From: Spirosoma telluris
Lineage (GTDB): Bacteria; Bacteroidota; Bacteroidia; Cytophagales; Spirosomataceae
Assembly: GCA_003259005.1 (NCBI GenBank)
Contig: QLII01000001.1
Span: forward strand, 5,757,001-5,821,000
Direction of reading: 5' to 3'
DNA: 64,000 nt
The translations under genes were made by a program, and so were the position numbers. Below, piece after piece: positions 54,415 through 63,184 of the stretch. Each line of letters opens with the position of its first letter. The first letter of the stretch is position 1. The notes below the pieces were generated by a model, which was not told where the DNA came from, ran no database searches, and saw nothing but the letters and a program-made list of their open reading frames with translations.

Positions 54415-54506
54415 TGTAGTTCGTGATTTTAAATAGTAGTTTAGTACCCGTAGTGTCCGCTTTTGAACGGCAATTAAGTACTATAAACAATAAAAGAAAA
54501 ACTTGT

Positions 54507-55514
54507 TCATTTCAAATAAGACTTGGCGTCGGTGACATGGGTCACTTTATTTTGGGATAAAGTGTAGTTAAAACCGGGTTGAATACTGTAGGCACCATAC
54601 TCGCCTTTCTTATTTATGGCTAGAAAGCCAACTTGTATATCTTTATAATCTTGCTTTTTGATAATTCGCATAGCTGCCTCCTCACAGGCTTCTTGGGGTG
54701 TACGGCCCTGACGCATTAATTCGACGACCAGAAAGGCACCACAGGTACGCATAACTAACTCACCCAGACCAGTTGCGCAGGCTCCACCAATCTCATTATC
54801 GACAAATAAACCGGCGCCTATAATAGGCGAATCACCAACACGCCCCCGCATCTTATAGGCAAGTCCGCTGGTCGTGCAGGCACCTGAGATATTACCTTTC
54901 GCATCAATAGCCAGCATACCAATCGTATCATGTCGTTCAATATTGGCAATGGGTTTGTACTTGGCTGTTTTGAGCCATTCGCGCCATTCTTTTTCGGCTT
55001 TTTTCGTCAGCAGATTTTCTTTCTTAAATCCCTGTGACAGGGCAAAGGCTAGTGCACCTTCGCCACTGAGCATAACGTGGGGCGTTTTTTCCATAACTGC
55101 CCGCGCTACGGAGATTGGATGCATAATGTGCTCAAGGAACGTTACCGAGCCTGCATTTCCTTTCTCATCCATGATACAGGCATCAAGTGTTACATGACCA
55201 TCCCGGTCAGGACGGCCACCATAGCCCACACTCATATCCTCCGGGTCGGCTTCTGGCACACGAACGCCCGCTTCAACAGCATCCAGCGCACTGCCTCCCC
55301 GATCCAGCGCAGCCTGGGCTGCTGCATTTGCCTTTGGCTGTTTCCAGGTTGAAATGACAATAGGACCGCTGGCAGGCAGGTTCATACTTTCAGAGGTGAC
55401 TATTTCGCTATTAAGGCCATCAGTATTGGACACTGACTTGGCGGAACTGAAGGATAGCGAGGGGAGCAGCCCGGCTAGCGAGCTAAGAGTCAGAAAACGG
55501 CGTCGATTTACCAT
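54507..55514 (-). CDS. N4-(beta-N-acetylglucosaminyl)-L-asparaginase family (Ntn hydrolase)
   Basis: A 335-residue exported Ntn hydrolase. The start MVNRRRFLTLSSLAGLLPSL at 55514 gives a Tat signal (NRRRFL). The nucleophile should be Thr197 in NIERHDTIGMLAID, where the precursor cleaves itself. RGRVGDSPIIGAGLFVDN and GGACATGLGELVMRTCGA are typical of glycosylasparaginases. It may remove glycans from asparagine or cleave isoaspartyl bonds in imported material. The longer open frame upstream is rejected because it lacks a signal and family match. Confidence 0.92.
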   Translation of the reverse strand: MVNRRRFLTLSSLAGLLPSLSFSSAKSVSNTDGLNSEIVTSESMNLPASGPIVISTWKQPKANAAAQAALDRGGSALDAVEAGVRVPEADPEDMSVGYGGRPDRDGHVTLDACIMDEKGNAGSVTFLEHIMHPISVARAVMEKTPHVMLSGEGALAFALSQGFKKENLLTKKAEKEWREWLKTAKYKPIANIERHDTIGMLAIDAKGNISGACTTSGLAYKMRGRVGDSPIIGAGLFVDNEIGGACATGLGELVMRTCGAFLVVELMRQGRTPQEACEEAAMRIIKKQDYKDIQVGFLAINKKGEYGAYSIQPGFNYTLSQNKVTHVTDAKSYLK

Positions 55515-55642
55515 AAGTAGGCGGGTTACGACCCAAAATAAAGGAATAAACGGCTGGCATTTGCTACTTTTAGTCAATTTATTCAAAACCATGTAAGATG
55601 GTTCCTTCCACACATATAGTGCTCATGGATGGCCCGATAGTG

Positions 55643-56368
55643 TTACGCCTGCTGCACTACCGCTCGAATTTTCTCTTCGTTTGCTTCGATGTACTCATAT
55701 TCCCCCGGTATGCCCGAAGCCATTGATACTGAGGGTTGCCGGTAAATCATGCTGCTATCTTCTTTCTGGCTACCACTCAGGTGCAGGGCATCGACACCTG
55801 CTGCTATCAATTGTTGGGCATTCTGTGCATTCACCCCAGCTCCAGCCATGATTTCAATGCGGCCGGCATTTTTTTCTGCCAGTTGACGAAGCACAGGTAA
55901 ACCCAGTTCTACAGTTTGGTGCTGGCCGGAGGTTAGAAGTCGAACGACCCCTGTACGGATAACCGCTTCGAGTGCTTCGAGTGGATCGCGCGCCATGTCG
56001 AATGCCCGGTGAAAGGTAACGGGCAATGGGTTGGCCAACCCGACTAACTCCCGCGTCTGAGCTTCATTTACTTGCCCATCGGCGGCCAAAATACCAAGGA
56101 CAATGCCATCGGCTCCCAGGGTTTTGGCGAGTAGAATATCGGCCTTCATGACGGCCAATTCAGTTTCGGAGTACAAAAAGTCGCCACCACGCGGTCGAAT
56201 CATTACATAAAATGGAATGGTAAGGTGCTGACGAGCCAGTTGAATTAATCCTGCGCTGGGTGTGGTTCCCCCTTCGGCAAGGCCACCGCATAGTTCAATA
56301 CGCCCGGCTCCGGCTCGTTGCGCTATTAAGCATGATTCAAGCGAATAGGCACATACTTCAATGAGCAT
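55643..56368 (-). CDS. cutC: CutC family protein
   Basis: A 241-residue TIM-barrel protein starting MLIEVCAYSLESCLIAQRAGA, with RIELCGGLAEGGTTPSAGLI, FYVMIRPRGGDFLYSE and VTFHRAFDMARDP. CutC was linked to copper tolerance, but this role is doubtful; the fold looks enzymatic. No copper gene is next to it. A long AT-rich region separates it from the divergent DUF2795 gene. Confidence 0.93.
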   Translation of the reverse strand: MLIEVCAYSLESCLIAQRAGAGRIELCGGLAEGGTTPSAGLIQLARQHLTIPFYVMIRPRGGDFLYSETELAVMKADILLAKTLGADGIVLGILAADGQVNEAQTRELVGLANPLPVTFHRAFDMARDPLEALEAVIRTGVVRLLTSGQHQTVELGLPVLRQLAEKNAGRIEIMAGAGVNAQNAQQLIAAGVDALHLSGSQKEDSSMIYRQPSVSMASGIPGEYEYIEANEEKIRAVVQQA

Positions 56369-56550
56369 AATCAGGTAATGGGAAGAGTGAATTTGGGAAA
56401 TAAGTCATGGCAATAAATAAATAGAATCAAGATTTACTAGTTCTTCCTTTAAAATTTATTTACTTCGGCAAAAACAAACGCCGTTGCCACGCGTTAATGG
56501 CCTAAAACCCGACAAGAAGAACGATTGCGAACATTTTTGGCTAAAATAGC

Positions 56551-56578
56551 TTGGATATTAACGATTTTTTTACTTTTG
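56551..56578 (+). promoter_or_regulatory. Promoter of the DUF2795 gene
   Basis: TTG at 56551-56553, then 17 nt, then TACTTTTG at 56571-56578. The predicted start lies about 30 nt before the ATG at 56618. Confidence 0.65.
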
Positions 56579-56617
56579 CACCCTCATTGAAAATAGACAT
56601 CAAAATACGAACACACT

Positions 56618-56839
56618 ATGTACTGGACACTCGAATTAGCATCCTATCTGGAAGATGCCCCCTGGCCTGCCACCAAAGACGAACTGATTGACTATTCAAT
56701 CCGCTCTGGCGCCCCTCTTGAAGTCGTTGAAAACTTACAGGAGCTTGAAGATGATGGTCAGCCTTACGAAAGTATTGAAGAGATCTGGCCAGATTATCCA
56801 ACCAAAGATGACTTCTTTTTCAACGAAGACGAATATTGA
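56618..56839 (+). CDS. DUF2795 family small acidic protein
   Basis: A 73-residue acidic protein, MYWTLELASYLEDAPWPATK, with the DUF2795 pattern LEDAPWPATKDELIDYSIRSG and VVENLQELEDDGQPYESIEE. It is common and highly conserved in Bacteroidota, with unknown function. It has its own promoter and terminator, so it is expressed alone, probably strongly. Confidence 0.88.
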   Translation: MYWTLELASYLEDAPWPATKDELIDYSIRSGAPLEVVENLQELEDDGQPYESIEEIWPDYPTKDDFFFNEDEY

Positions 56840-56859
56840 GTCGTTCGGGAATTATTGAT

Positions 56860-56900
56860 AAAAAAGGCGTAATCCCAAATCAGTGGATTACGCCTTTTTT
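56860..56900 (+). terminator. Terminator of the DUF2795 gene
   Basis: AAAAAAGGCGTAATCC (56860-56875) and 56885-56900 are perfect 16-bp reverse complements with a T run, a symmetrical Rho-independent terminator that could also serve crtZ. Confidence 0.9.
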
Positions 56901-56901
56901 A

Positions 56902-56929
56902 TGTAACGCGGGTTTCCACACGCGCTACA
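56902..56929. repeat. Second copy of the GTAACG-GGGTTTCCAC hairpin element
   Basis: Matches 7815-7840 at 22 of 26 positions, including an unbroken GGGTTTCCAC. Arms TGTAACGCG (56902-56910) and CGCGCTACA (56921-56929) pair at 8 of 9. As in the first copy, the stop codon of a minus-strand gene (crtZ, 56925-56927) lies in the right arm. Confidence 0.55.
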
Positions 56930-57407
56930 GTGATTTCGACTCTGTCTCCGCCTTTTTGGTTTTTACAGGCCGGTCATATTTTTTGGGGGCATACAGAAAA
57001 CCGAATGCTTCGGCGCCTTCTTTCGTATGCACTTTGTGATGAATGTAGTGGGCCCGCACAATGCGTTGCATATAGCGTCCGCTAGTATCGACTTTCATTT
57101 TTACCCGTCGATGAACGATAATGTCGTGAAAGACGAAATAAAAGAATCCATAGAGGGTTACACCCGCACCAATCCAGGCCAGAAATTCCCATTCTGGAAA
57201 TTCGACCCCAATGAGAATTAAACAAATAGCGGTTAGACTGAACACAACCGCAAACAAGTCGTTTATCTCAAAAAAGCCAGGATGATGGTTATGATGATCG
57301 CGGTGCCAACTCCACAAAAAGCCATGCATGACGTACTTGTGTGTAAACCAGGCAACACCTTCCATGAAGCCGAAAGTCCCTAAAACCAGCGCAACGTTTA
57401 TCAGCAT
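56925..57407 (-). CDS. crtZ: Beta-carotene hydroxylase (CrtZ-like)
   Basis: A 160-residue membrane diiron hydroxylase of the fatty acid hydroxylase superfamily. Histidine motifs: HKYVMHGFLWSWHRDHHNHH (about 23-42) and FHDIIVHRRVK with RAHYIHHKVH (about 93-125). It has about four transmembrane segments. It adds hydroxyl groups to the carotenoid end ring (zeaxanthin-type pigments), which fits a pigmented Cytophagales organism. No other crt gene is in the window. Confidence 0.9.
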   Translation of the reverse strand: MLINVALVLGTFGFMEGVAWFTHKYVMHGFLWSWHRDHHNHHPGFFEINDLFAVVFSLTAICLILIGVEFPEWEFLAWIGAGVTLYGFFYFVFHDIIVHRRVKMKVDTSGRYMQRIVRAHYIHHKVHTKEGAEAFGFLYAPKKYDRPVKTKKAETESKSL

Positions 57408-57516
57408 TATTGTGTTTTGTATTAAGTAAGCAGTACTTTAGTAACGGTTAAGAACGTCGAAAAGTTGACGCATATAAGCCGAGTTTTTAACGAAAGATAG
57501 AGATACCGGTTGGTCA

Positions 57517-57547
57517 TTTGCAAGTTTGCATAAAACCCGTATCTTTA
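57517..57547 (+). promoter_or_regulatory. Promoter of the AlbA_2-domain gene
   Basis: TTTG at 57517-57520, then 19 nt, then TATCTTTA at 57540-57547, one base from the consensus TAnnTTTG. It lies about 25 nt before the chosen ATG. Confidence 0.65.
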
Positions 57548-57569
57548 TCGCTAGTCAGTGTTCAACCAG

Positions 57570-58238
57570 ATGACCCCATCGGTTATGGACTATCAAGCAC
57601 TCAAAAACCTGGTTAAACGGGGAGAGGGTAGCAATTTAGAGTTCAAGCTGAAAACAAACCATCCCGAGAAAATCATCCGGGGCGTGGTAGCCTTCGCTAA
57701 TACAAATGGCGGTATCATGCTCATCGGCGTCGGTGACGACAAAAAGATTCCGGGATTGAAGTACGCCGATGAGGACGAATACCTGCTCGTCCGGGCTATC
57801 AGCAAATTCTGTTTTCCGCGCATTTCCTATACCATCGAACGAGTGCAGCTTTACGATGAACGCGAAGTTCTCGTGATTCGGGTACCCCGAAGTCCCACTC
57901 GTCCACACTACATTATTCCGGACCCTGCCGAGCCCGATAACAAGAAAGCGTACGTGCGCGTGGCCGACAAATCGGTGCAGGCCAGCCGCGAAGTGCGGGA
58001 AATTCTGAAAGGTGAACAGGCCGAACGAGACATTCGATTCAGCTACGGTGAGAAAGAGCATAAACTCATGCAGCACCTTGGCGAACACGACAGCATTACG
58101 GTCGATCTGTTCGCGAATATTGCTGGTGTCTCGCGCCGGATTGCCTCCCGAACGCTGGTATTATTGGTGTTAGCGAATGTGCTGGAGATTCATCCAAGCG
58201 ATGTAGTGGACCAATACACCACGCGAGCCATACAGTAG
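57570..58238 (+). CDS. AlbA_2/Schlafen-type DNA-binding domain protein
   Basis: A 222-residue protein. The N-terminal AlbA_2 domain is clear: LVKRGEGSNLEFKLKTNHPE (about 10-29), VVAFANTNGGIMLIGVGDD (about 36-54) and YVRVADKSVQASREVREIL (about 130-148). The C-terminal 60 residues form a winged-helix-like end (LMQHLGEHDSITVDLFANIAG). Start at ATG 57570; GTG 57558 and ATG 57585 are alternatives. Such proteins are often transcription-linked or defence-linked; the role of this one is unknown. Confidence 0.85.
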   Translation: MTPSVMDYQALKNLVKRGEGSNLEFKLKTNHPEKIIRGVVAFANTNGGIMLIGVGDDKKIPGLKYADEDEYLLVRAISKFCFPRISYTIERVQLYDEREVLVIRVPRSPTRPHYIIPDPAEPDNKKAYVRVADKSVQASREVREILKGEQAERDIRFSYGEKEHKLMQHLGEHDSITVDLFANIAGVSRRIASRTLVLLVLANVLEIHPSDVVDQYTTRAIQ

Positions 58239-58306
58239 AATTGGGTATATGTCGGGAAAGTCTTACTTTGTGAAGCGCGTAATACTGCATCACAAAATCA
58301 ACGACT

Positions 58307-60365
58307 ATGTCCCAGCCCTTAGCCAGCCATAAGCCTTTCGTTCCTGCTACTGAATCACCTGCTGAGTTTACCCTCAAAGCGATCATTACCGGGGCCGTAT
58401 TTGGTGTATTGTTTGGAGCCGCAACAGTATATTTATCTCTCAAAGCCGGTCTATCAGTATCAGCCTCTATTCCGATTGCGGTACTGGCCATTTCGCTGGG
58501 TCGGCGGTTTTTGAACACGACCATTCTCGAAAACAACATCATTCAAACAACTGGCTCGGCGGGCGAGAGTATTGCATCCGGTGTGGTATTTACGATGCCG
58601 GGTTTTCTTTTCCTGACAAATGGGAGCGGGGCTGATTTCTTCAATTACTGGACAATTCTGACACTGGCCATTCTGGGGGGCTCATTGGTACACTGATGAT
58701 GATTCCCTTACGCCGGTCGTTGATTGTGCAGGAACATGGTACCTTACCCTATCCTGAAGGTACAGCCTGTGCATCGGTATTGATTGCGGGCGAAAAAGGG
58801 GGTGATTTTGCTAAAACGGCCTATCAGGGGCTAGGAGCGGCTTTGCTGTATGCGCTTTTACAAAAAGTCCTACACGTAATTGCCGAGGTACCCGTTTGGG
58901 CCACAAAGCAGACGAATCGCTATTTCCCGTCGGCGCAGGTTGCGGGTGAAATTACACCCGAATATTTGGGCGTTGGGTATATCATTGGTTTTCGGATCTC
59001 CGCGGTTTTAGTGGGTGGGGGCATCTTGGCCTGGTTGGGCTTAATCCCCCTGTTGGCATCTTTGGTACCGGGCGATACCATTGCGTTGCAACTTCAAAAA
59101 TTGGGCTATTTAACAAATCTGCAAACGGCAGGTGGCCCTGGTGGCTGGAATCCGACGACACACACATTTGCGGATACGGCCGCAGCTATTTATCGGGCTT
59201 ATATACGGCAAATTGGAGCTGGGGCCGTTACGGCAGGTGGTTTCATGACCTTAATCAAAACGATTCCAACGATTGTCTCTTCCTTTAAACAAAGTTTCAG
59301 CCGCTCGTCGCTGAGTGCTATTGAGAAAGAAGATGAATTGAGCGGCAGCTATCGAACCCCGCGCACTGAACAGGATTTAAGCGTTCGGATTGTGATTATT
59401 GGCAGCATTCTGCTGACCGCTTTAATGGTTGTACTTCCTCAAATTCCCGGCGATTCGATCCTAACCAAATTGTTGATTGCCATACTGGTTATTGTTTTCG
59501 GTTTCTTTTTTGTGACGGTTGCCAGCCGAATCGTTGGCCTGATCGGTTCCAGTTCATCGCCGGTATCAGGAATGACCATTGCTACCATTATGGGTACGTC
59601 TCTGGTTTTCATTGGGTTTGGTTTAACCGGCAAAGTGTATGAACCTGCCGTACTGGTTGTGGGTAGTATGATTTGCGTAGCGGCTGCCAATGCCGGAGGA
59701 ACGTCGCAGGATCTTAAAACGGGTTATCTGGTTGGGGCTACGCCGAAATATCAACAAATGGCGCTGTTCATTGGCGTCATCGTATCATCGCTGGTTGTAG
59801 GAGCAACGGTTAAAATTCTGGATACTCCCACCCCCGATTTGCTGGCGCAGGGTATTACACACGCTATTGGTTCCGACAAGTTTCCAGCTCCACAGGGTAC
59901 GCTGATGGCCACGCTCATTAAGGGTTTGCTATCGTTTAACCTCGACTGGCAATTTGTGCTGGTTGGGGCATTCATTGCGTTTGTGTTTGAACTGGTCGGT
60001 GTTAGTGCGCTGGCTTTTGCCGTTGGCCTTTACCTACCTCTTTCTACAACACTACCTATCTTTGCGGGGGGCTGGTTAAGTCGATTGTTGATTGGAATGC
60101 GAAACGCAAAGGCACTGTAGAAGAAGATGCTGACCTGGGCAAGGGAAATCTCTTCGCAACGGGTTTAGTGGCAGGAGGAGCACTTGCCGGGGTCGTAGTG
60201 GCACTTCTGTCGGTCAACGAGTCGATTTATAACGGGCTGGCATCGCTGACCCTGGAGCCTGCGTTGGCAGGGGCACTAGGCGAAGGGGGGTATGAGTTAC
60301 TGGGGGCCCTGGCTTTTGCCACATTGGCAATCGTACTCTGGCGTGTAGCAGAAAGCCGACGTTGA
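58307..60365 (+). CDS. OPT family oligopeptide/metal transporter with two frame breaks
   Basis: An oligopeptide transporter superfamily member with about 14-16 transmembrane segments after repair (686 residues). Motifs: LKAIITGAVFGVLFGAATVYLSLK (split; AGLSVSASIPIAVLA follows), GSAGESIASGVVFTMPG and YPEGTACASVLIAGE. The frame breaks in the G6 runs 58675-58680 and 60066-60071; one added G each gives AILGGLIGTLMMIPLRR and FAGGLVKSIVDWNAKRKG. Both expected G7 runs read G6, while an intact G6 (about 60283-60288) lies near the 3' end. Peptides or metal chelates are likely substrates. Confidence 0.88.
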
Positions 60366-60470
60366 GATGATTACCGCTTACTAAATTGGCGTAATATGAC
60401 GTGTAAGTAGTTGGGAAATAGTAGTTTATTGGACTGGTTTTACCATTCCTCTCCTTAACTACACATAACC

Positions 60471-61031
60471 ATGCTGACTGCACTCTCGTCTTTCTTTTAT
60501 CGAACTGCCTCCTGGAAAACACTGCTTCTAGGTATTGTGCTGTATATACCTTTCCCGGCTTATTTATTCAAAAACCTGGAAGCGCAGATGAATGCCCTGG
60601 CTGGAAAGAAAATTGGGCCAATTGATCTGTTAGTCGGCTATGATCCGGCCAGAATTAGCCAAATGGTAGCGGATTATGGCTCCGAAGGCCGGGCTATTTA
60701 TGCGCAGGGAGAATTGACCTATGATCTGGCTTACCCGGTTATTTACACATTTCTATTTTGTGTTATTCTCTCACTCGTATTCAGAAACCGGTCATATGCG
60801 CCTTTTCAACTAGTGAATATAGTGCCAGTAGGTATCTGGGGATTCGATTTGCTGGAGAATGCCTGCATCGTGTATTTGCTCAAAAGCTATCCTGAGTCAT
60901 CGCCATCTATAACTTCCCTTTGCTCGGTATTAACGAACGCCAAATGGGCTGTTACAGCAGTCGTATTGGGGTTATTTATATATGGGTTAGTTCGGTTGGC
61001 AATAGATGGCCGGCAAAGGCAAATTGCTTAA
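60471..61031 (+). CDS. Membrane protein, function unknown
   Basis: A 186-residue protein with about four transmembrane segments: WKTLLLGIVLYIPFPAYLF, LAYPVIYTFLFCVILSLVF, QLVNIVPVGIWGFDLLEN and WAVTAVVLGLFIYGLVRL. A soluble stretch (about 45-85) lies between the first two. No family was recognised. It converges with the P1 peptidase gene with a gap of about 15 nt. Confidence 0.7.
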   Translation: MLTALSSFFYRTASWKTLLLGIVLYIPFPAYLFKNLEAQMNALAGKKIGPIDLLVGYDPARISQMVADYGSEGRAIYAQGELTYDLAYPVIYTFLFCVILSLVFRNRSYAPFQLVNIVPVGIWGFDLLENACIVYLLKSYPESSPSITSLCSVLTNAKWAVTAVVLGLFIYGLVRLAIDGRQRQIA

Positions 61032-61046
61032 GGGAAAAGGAGGACG

Positions 61047-62177
61047 CTACTTTGCCTGTCCTGCTTTTTTCAATAACTCCACTACTTTGTCTACGGGTAG
61101 TTGTTCCACCTGATGTCCCTGATCGCCAGATAAGGTTTGGGCTGCAAAGAGCGAATTGATAATGGCTTCTTCGGTGGCTTCGATAGCGGCCAGAAAAAGG
61201 GGCGATGCGTTGTCATTTCGGAGAACTTTCACTTCATCGAACGAGCTTTTGGTCTCGTGCGGAATTTGATAGGCCGTCGAGACCGCAATCACGTAGTCGC
61301 CACTACCGTTCGAGGCAATGCCTCCTGTTCGGGCTAATCCCATGAACGCCCGTTTCGCCAGTCGTTTGAGGTTGCGGGCATCCAGGGGGGCATCGGTTAG
61401 TACGACCATCATGCAGGAGCCATCCAGATTTTCCTTAAACGAATACTTTCCTAAAGCTACGCCAACAGGCACGCCGGCAATTTGCAGTACGCCACCGAAA
61501 TTCGTTTGTACCAGCACGCCAACCGTATACCCGCCTAATGACGCGGGCAACTTACGGGATGACGTACCAATGCCCCCTTTGAAACCGAAACAAATGGTTC
61601 CTGTACCAGCCCCAACATTCCCCTCCTCGACAGGGCCGGTTTTAGCCTGTTTGAGTGCATCCAGCACATGCTGCTTTGTGACATGCCGCCCGCGAATGTC
61701 ATTCAGAGAACCATCATTGGTTTCACCTACGACTGCGTTTACCGAGCGAACCTGCTCGTTGCCGGGCTGGCCGAGTGTATAATCAATCAGGGCATCGGCA
61801 GCCGTAGGAACGCTAAGCGTGTTGGTTAGGACGATGGGCGTTTCGAGGGTGCCGAGTTCATCAACCTGGCTGTAACCCATTAACTTGCCAAAACCATTGC
61901 CAATGTAAATAGCGGCCGGACTTTTTTGCTGAAATTGATTGCCGGTATGGGGGAGAATTGCCGTAACCCCTGTGCGAATGTTTTGTCCTTGTTTGAGGGT
62001 AACCTGACCTACCCGAACGCCTGGAACGTCGGTGATGGCGTTGAATGTACCCGTTGGTAACACTCCAAATCGGATGCCGTATTCGCGTGGACGTTTAGGC
62101 GTTTGAGCCATGGTAAAACCAGTAAGGAGAAGCAGGAAAGTTGTTAAGAAGAGGTTATAACGGGAAAATAAGGACAT
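61047..62177 (-). CDS. P1 family (S58) aminopeptidase, exported
   Basis: A 376-residue peptidase of the DmpA group, an Ntn-type enzyme that cleaves itself and removes N-terminal residues. The start MSLFSRYNLFLTTFLLLLTG gives a signal peptide ending near TMAQ. PTGTFNAITDVPGVRVGQVTL is the family opening. The nucleophile Ser should be in ASNGSGDYVIAVSTAY near residue 285. EGNVGAGTGTICFGFKGGIG is the conserved middle. The open frame extends to a TTG at 62189, rejected in favour of the ATG. Confidence 0.92.
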   Translation of the reverse strand: MSLFSRYNLFLTTFLLLLTGFTMAQTPKRPREYGIRFGVLPTGTFNAITDVPGVRVGQVTLKQGQNIRTGVTAILPHTGNQFQQKSPAAIYIGNGFGKLMGYSQVDELGTLETPIVLTNTLSVPTAADALIDYTLGQPGNEQVRSVNAVVGETNDGSLNDIRGRHVTKQHVLDALKQAKTGPVEEGNVGAGTGTICFGFKGGIGTSSRKLPASLGGYTVGVLVQTNFGGVLQIAGVPVGVALGKYSFKENLDGSCMMVVLTDAPLDARNLKRLAKRAFMGLARTGGIASNGSGDYVIAVSTAYQIPHETKSSFDEVKVLRNDNASPLFLAAIEATEEAIINSLFAAQTLSGDQGHQVEQLPVDKVVELLKKAGQAK

Positions 62178-62246
62178 TCGATAGGTCAATTTACTGACTG
62201 CTTAAGTTACTGGATTATGCCATTGGAGCATTAGAAATGCCCATTT

Positions 62247-62714
62247 TTATCGGCAATCTGTTTTCATCAATACATACTCATAGCCTTGCGCTGGATTTTT
62301 CAGAACCCATTTTCCATTCTTTTCGACACGTTCACCATCGCGCCAGGTTACTGAATCGCCTTTTAGCGTGAAAAGGACTTCGTAGGCTTGCGTTACCCCC
62401 TCGCCCGAGCGTTGCCAGTCGGCCAGAATTTGGTTTTTGGATCTTGTTCCACTGATGGAGCCAAGAGCCCGATCTTTCTCAAACGGGATTACTGCCAGTT
62501 CACCCGTTACCGTTGAATCGTCGATAATCAACTGTAGCGTAGTAGAATCACGCCCAACGATTTGTCGGTAACAGAGTGTATCGGGTTGAGTCGATTCTGT
62601 TGCAGTAGTATGTGCTATTGAATCTACTGAGGTGGTCGATTCGTTCTTTGCTGAACGCTGACCACAACTCGTAAGGAGACATAGTAAGGCAATAGGAGGG
62701 AAGAGAAGACGCAT
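62247..62714 (-). CDS. Lipoprotein, function unknown
   Basis: A 155-residue lipoprotein. The start MRLLFPPIALLCLLTSCGQR gives a lipobox ending at Cys17. The middle is Ser/Thr-rich (about 20-45), then a compact domain with YRQIVGRDSTTLQLIIDDST and GTRSKNQILADWQRSGEGV. No family was recognised with certainty. The open frame continues upstream into the DUF6510 gene in a wrong frame; the ATG at 62714 is chosen because it begins the signal peptide. Confidence 0.75.
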   Translation of the reverse strand: MRLLFPPIALLCLLTSCGQRSAKNESTTSVDSIAHTTATESTQPDTLCYRQIVGRDSTTLQLIIDDSTVTGELAVIPFEKDRALGSISGTRSKNQILADWQRSGEGVTQAYEVLFTLKGDSVTWRDGERVEKNGKWVLKNPAQGYEYVLMKTDCR

Positions 62715-62719
62715 GTTTA

Positions 62720-63018
62720 TTATTGACGTTGAATGATTGTACTGCTTAATCCTGCTGCTATTCCTTCGGCCGTGATAATGATCGTTTGGGGAGTTTTCAC
62801 AACCTGAAGTACCAGGCCGTCGCAGGTGGGGCAGCGAAGCACTACCCCGGCCCCCGGACATAAGCCAGCAGATTCGCAAAGAGGCCTTCTTTATGGCAAT
62901 GGCTACATGTTGTCTGGAGTACCGTAACGTCAAAGCCAAGTAGCATCTGAAGTTCGCCCGCTACGGCATTGCCATCCAGTCGCAAAGCTTCATTGATCGC
63001 ATCGGTTTCTGTATTCAT
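62720..63018 (-). CDS. DUF6510 family zinc-ribbon-like protein with one frame break
   Basis: A 99-residue protein after repair, starting MNTETDAINEALRLDGNAVA. It has the family pattern: GNAVAGELQMLLGFD, then CSHCH and, after the break, VVLRCPTCDGLVLQVVKTP, so two CxxC pairs for zinc. The frame breaks at a G run of the coding strand (+ strand C run 62845-62848, or the adjacent 62851-62855; either repair gives family-like sequence). Not present as one open frame, so automatic callers would miss it. In other bacteria DUF6510 genes occur beside ferredoxin-reductase-like and sulfite-oxidase-like genes, as here. Confidence 0.75.
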
Positions 63019-63060
63019 AGCAGGGCAGTATTTAGTGCATACTTTAGTACTCTTTCAATT

Positions 63061-63145
63061 TAGATTCTATAGATTCTGTTCATTCTATCGCCCTTGATTA
63101 TCAATACAATAGAATCAACAGAATCAACAGAATCTATAGAATCTA
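63061..63145. repeat. Palindrome of GATTCTATAGATTC words
   Basis: 63061-63086 and 63120-63145 match at 25 of 26 positions as reverse complements, with further GAATCAACA repeats before the right arm. It sits between DUF6510 and the reductase gene, both on the minus strand. Vocabulary as at 10700-10800. Confidence 0.65.
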
Positions 63146-63184
63146 TCGCTCCGGCGACCCGGTAGAATCTATTTTGATGAAACC

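Noticed and set aside
60168..60365. A separate 65-residue membrane protein gene after the OPT transporter
   Set aside because: It is the C-terminal end of the transporter after the second frame break.
62247..62939. A 230-residue protein starting at a TTG near 62939
   Set aside because: Its first 75 residues are the DUF6510 gene in the wrong frame; the lipoprotein begins at the ATG at 62714.
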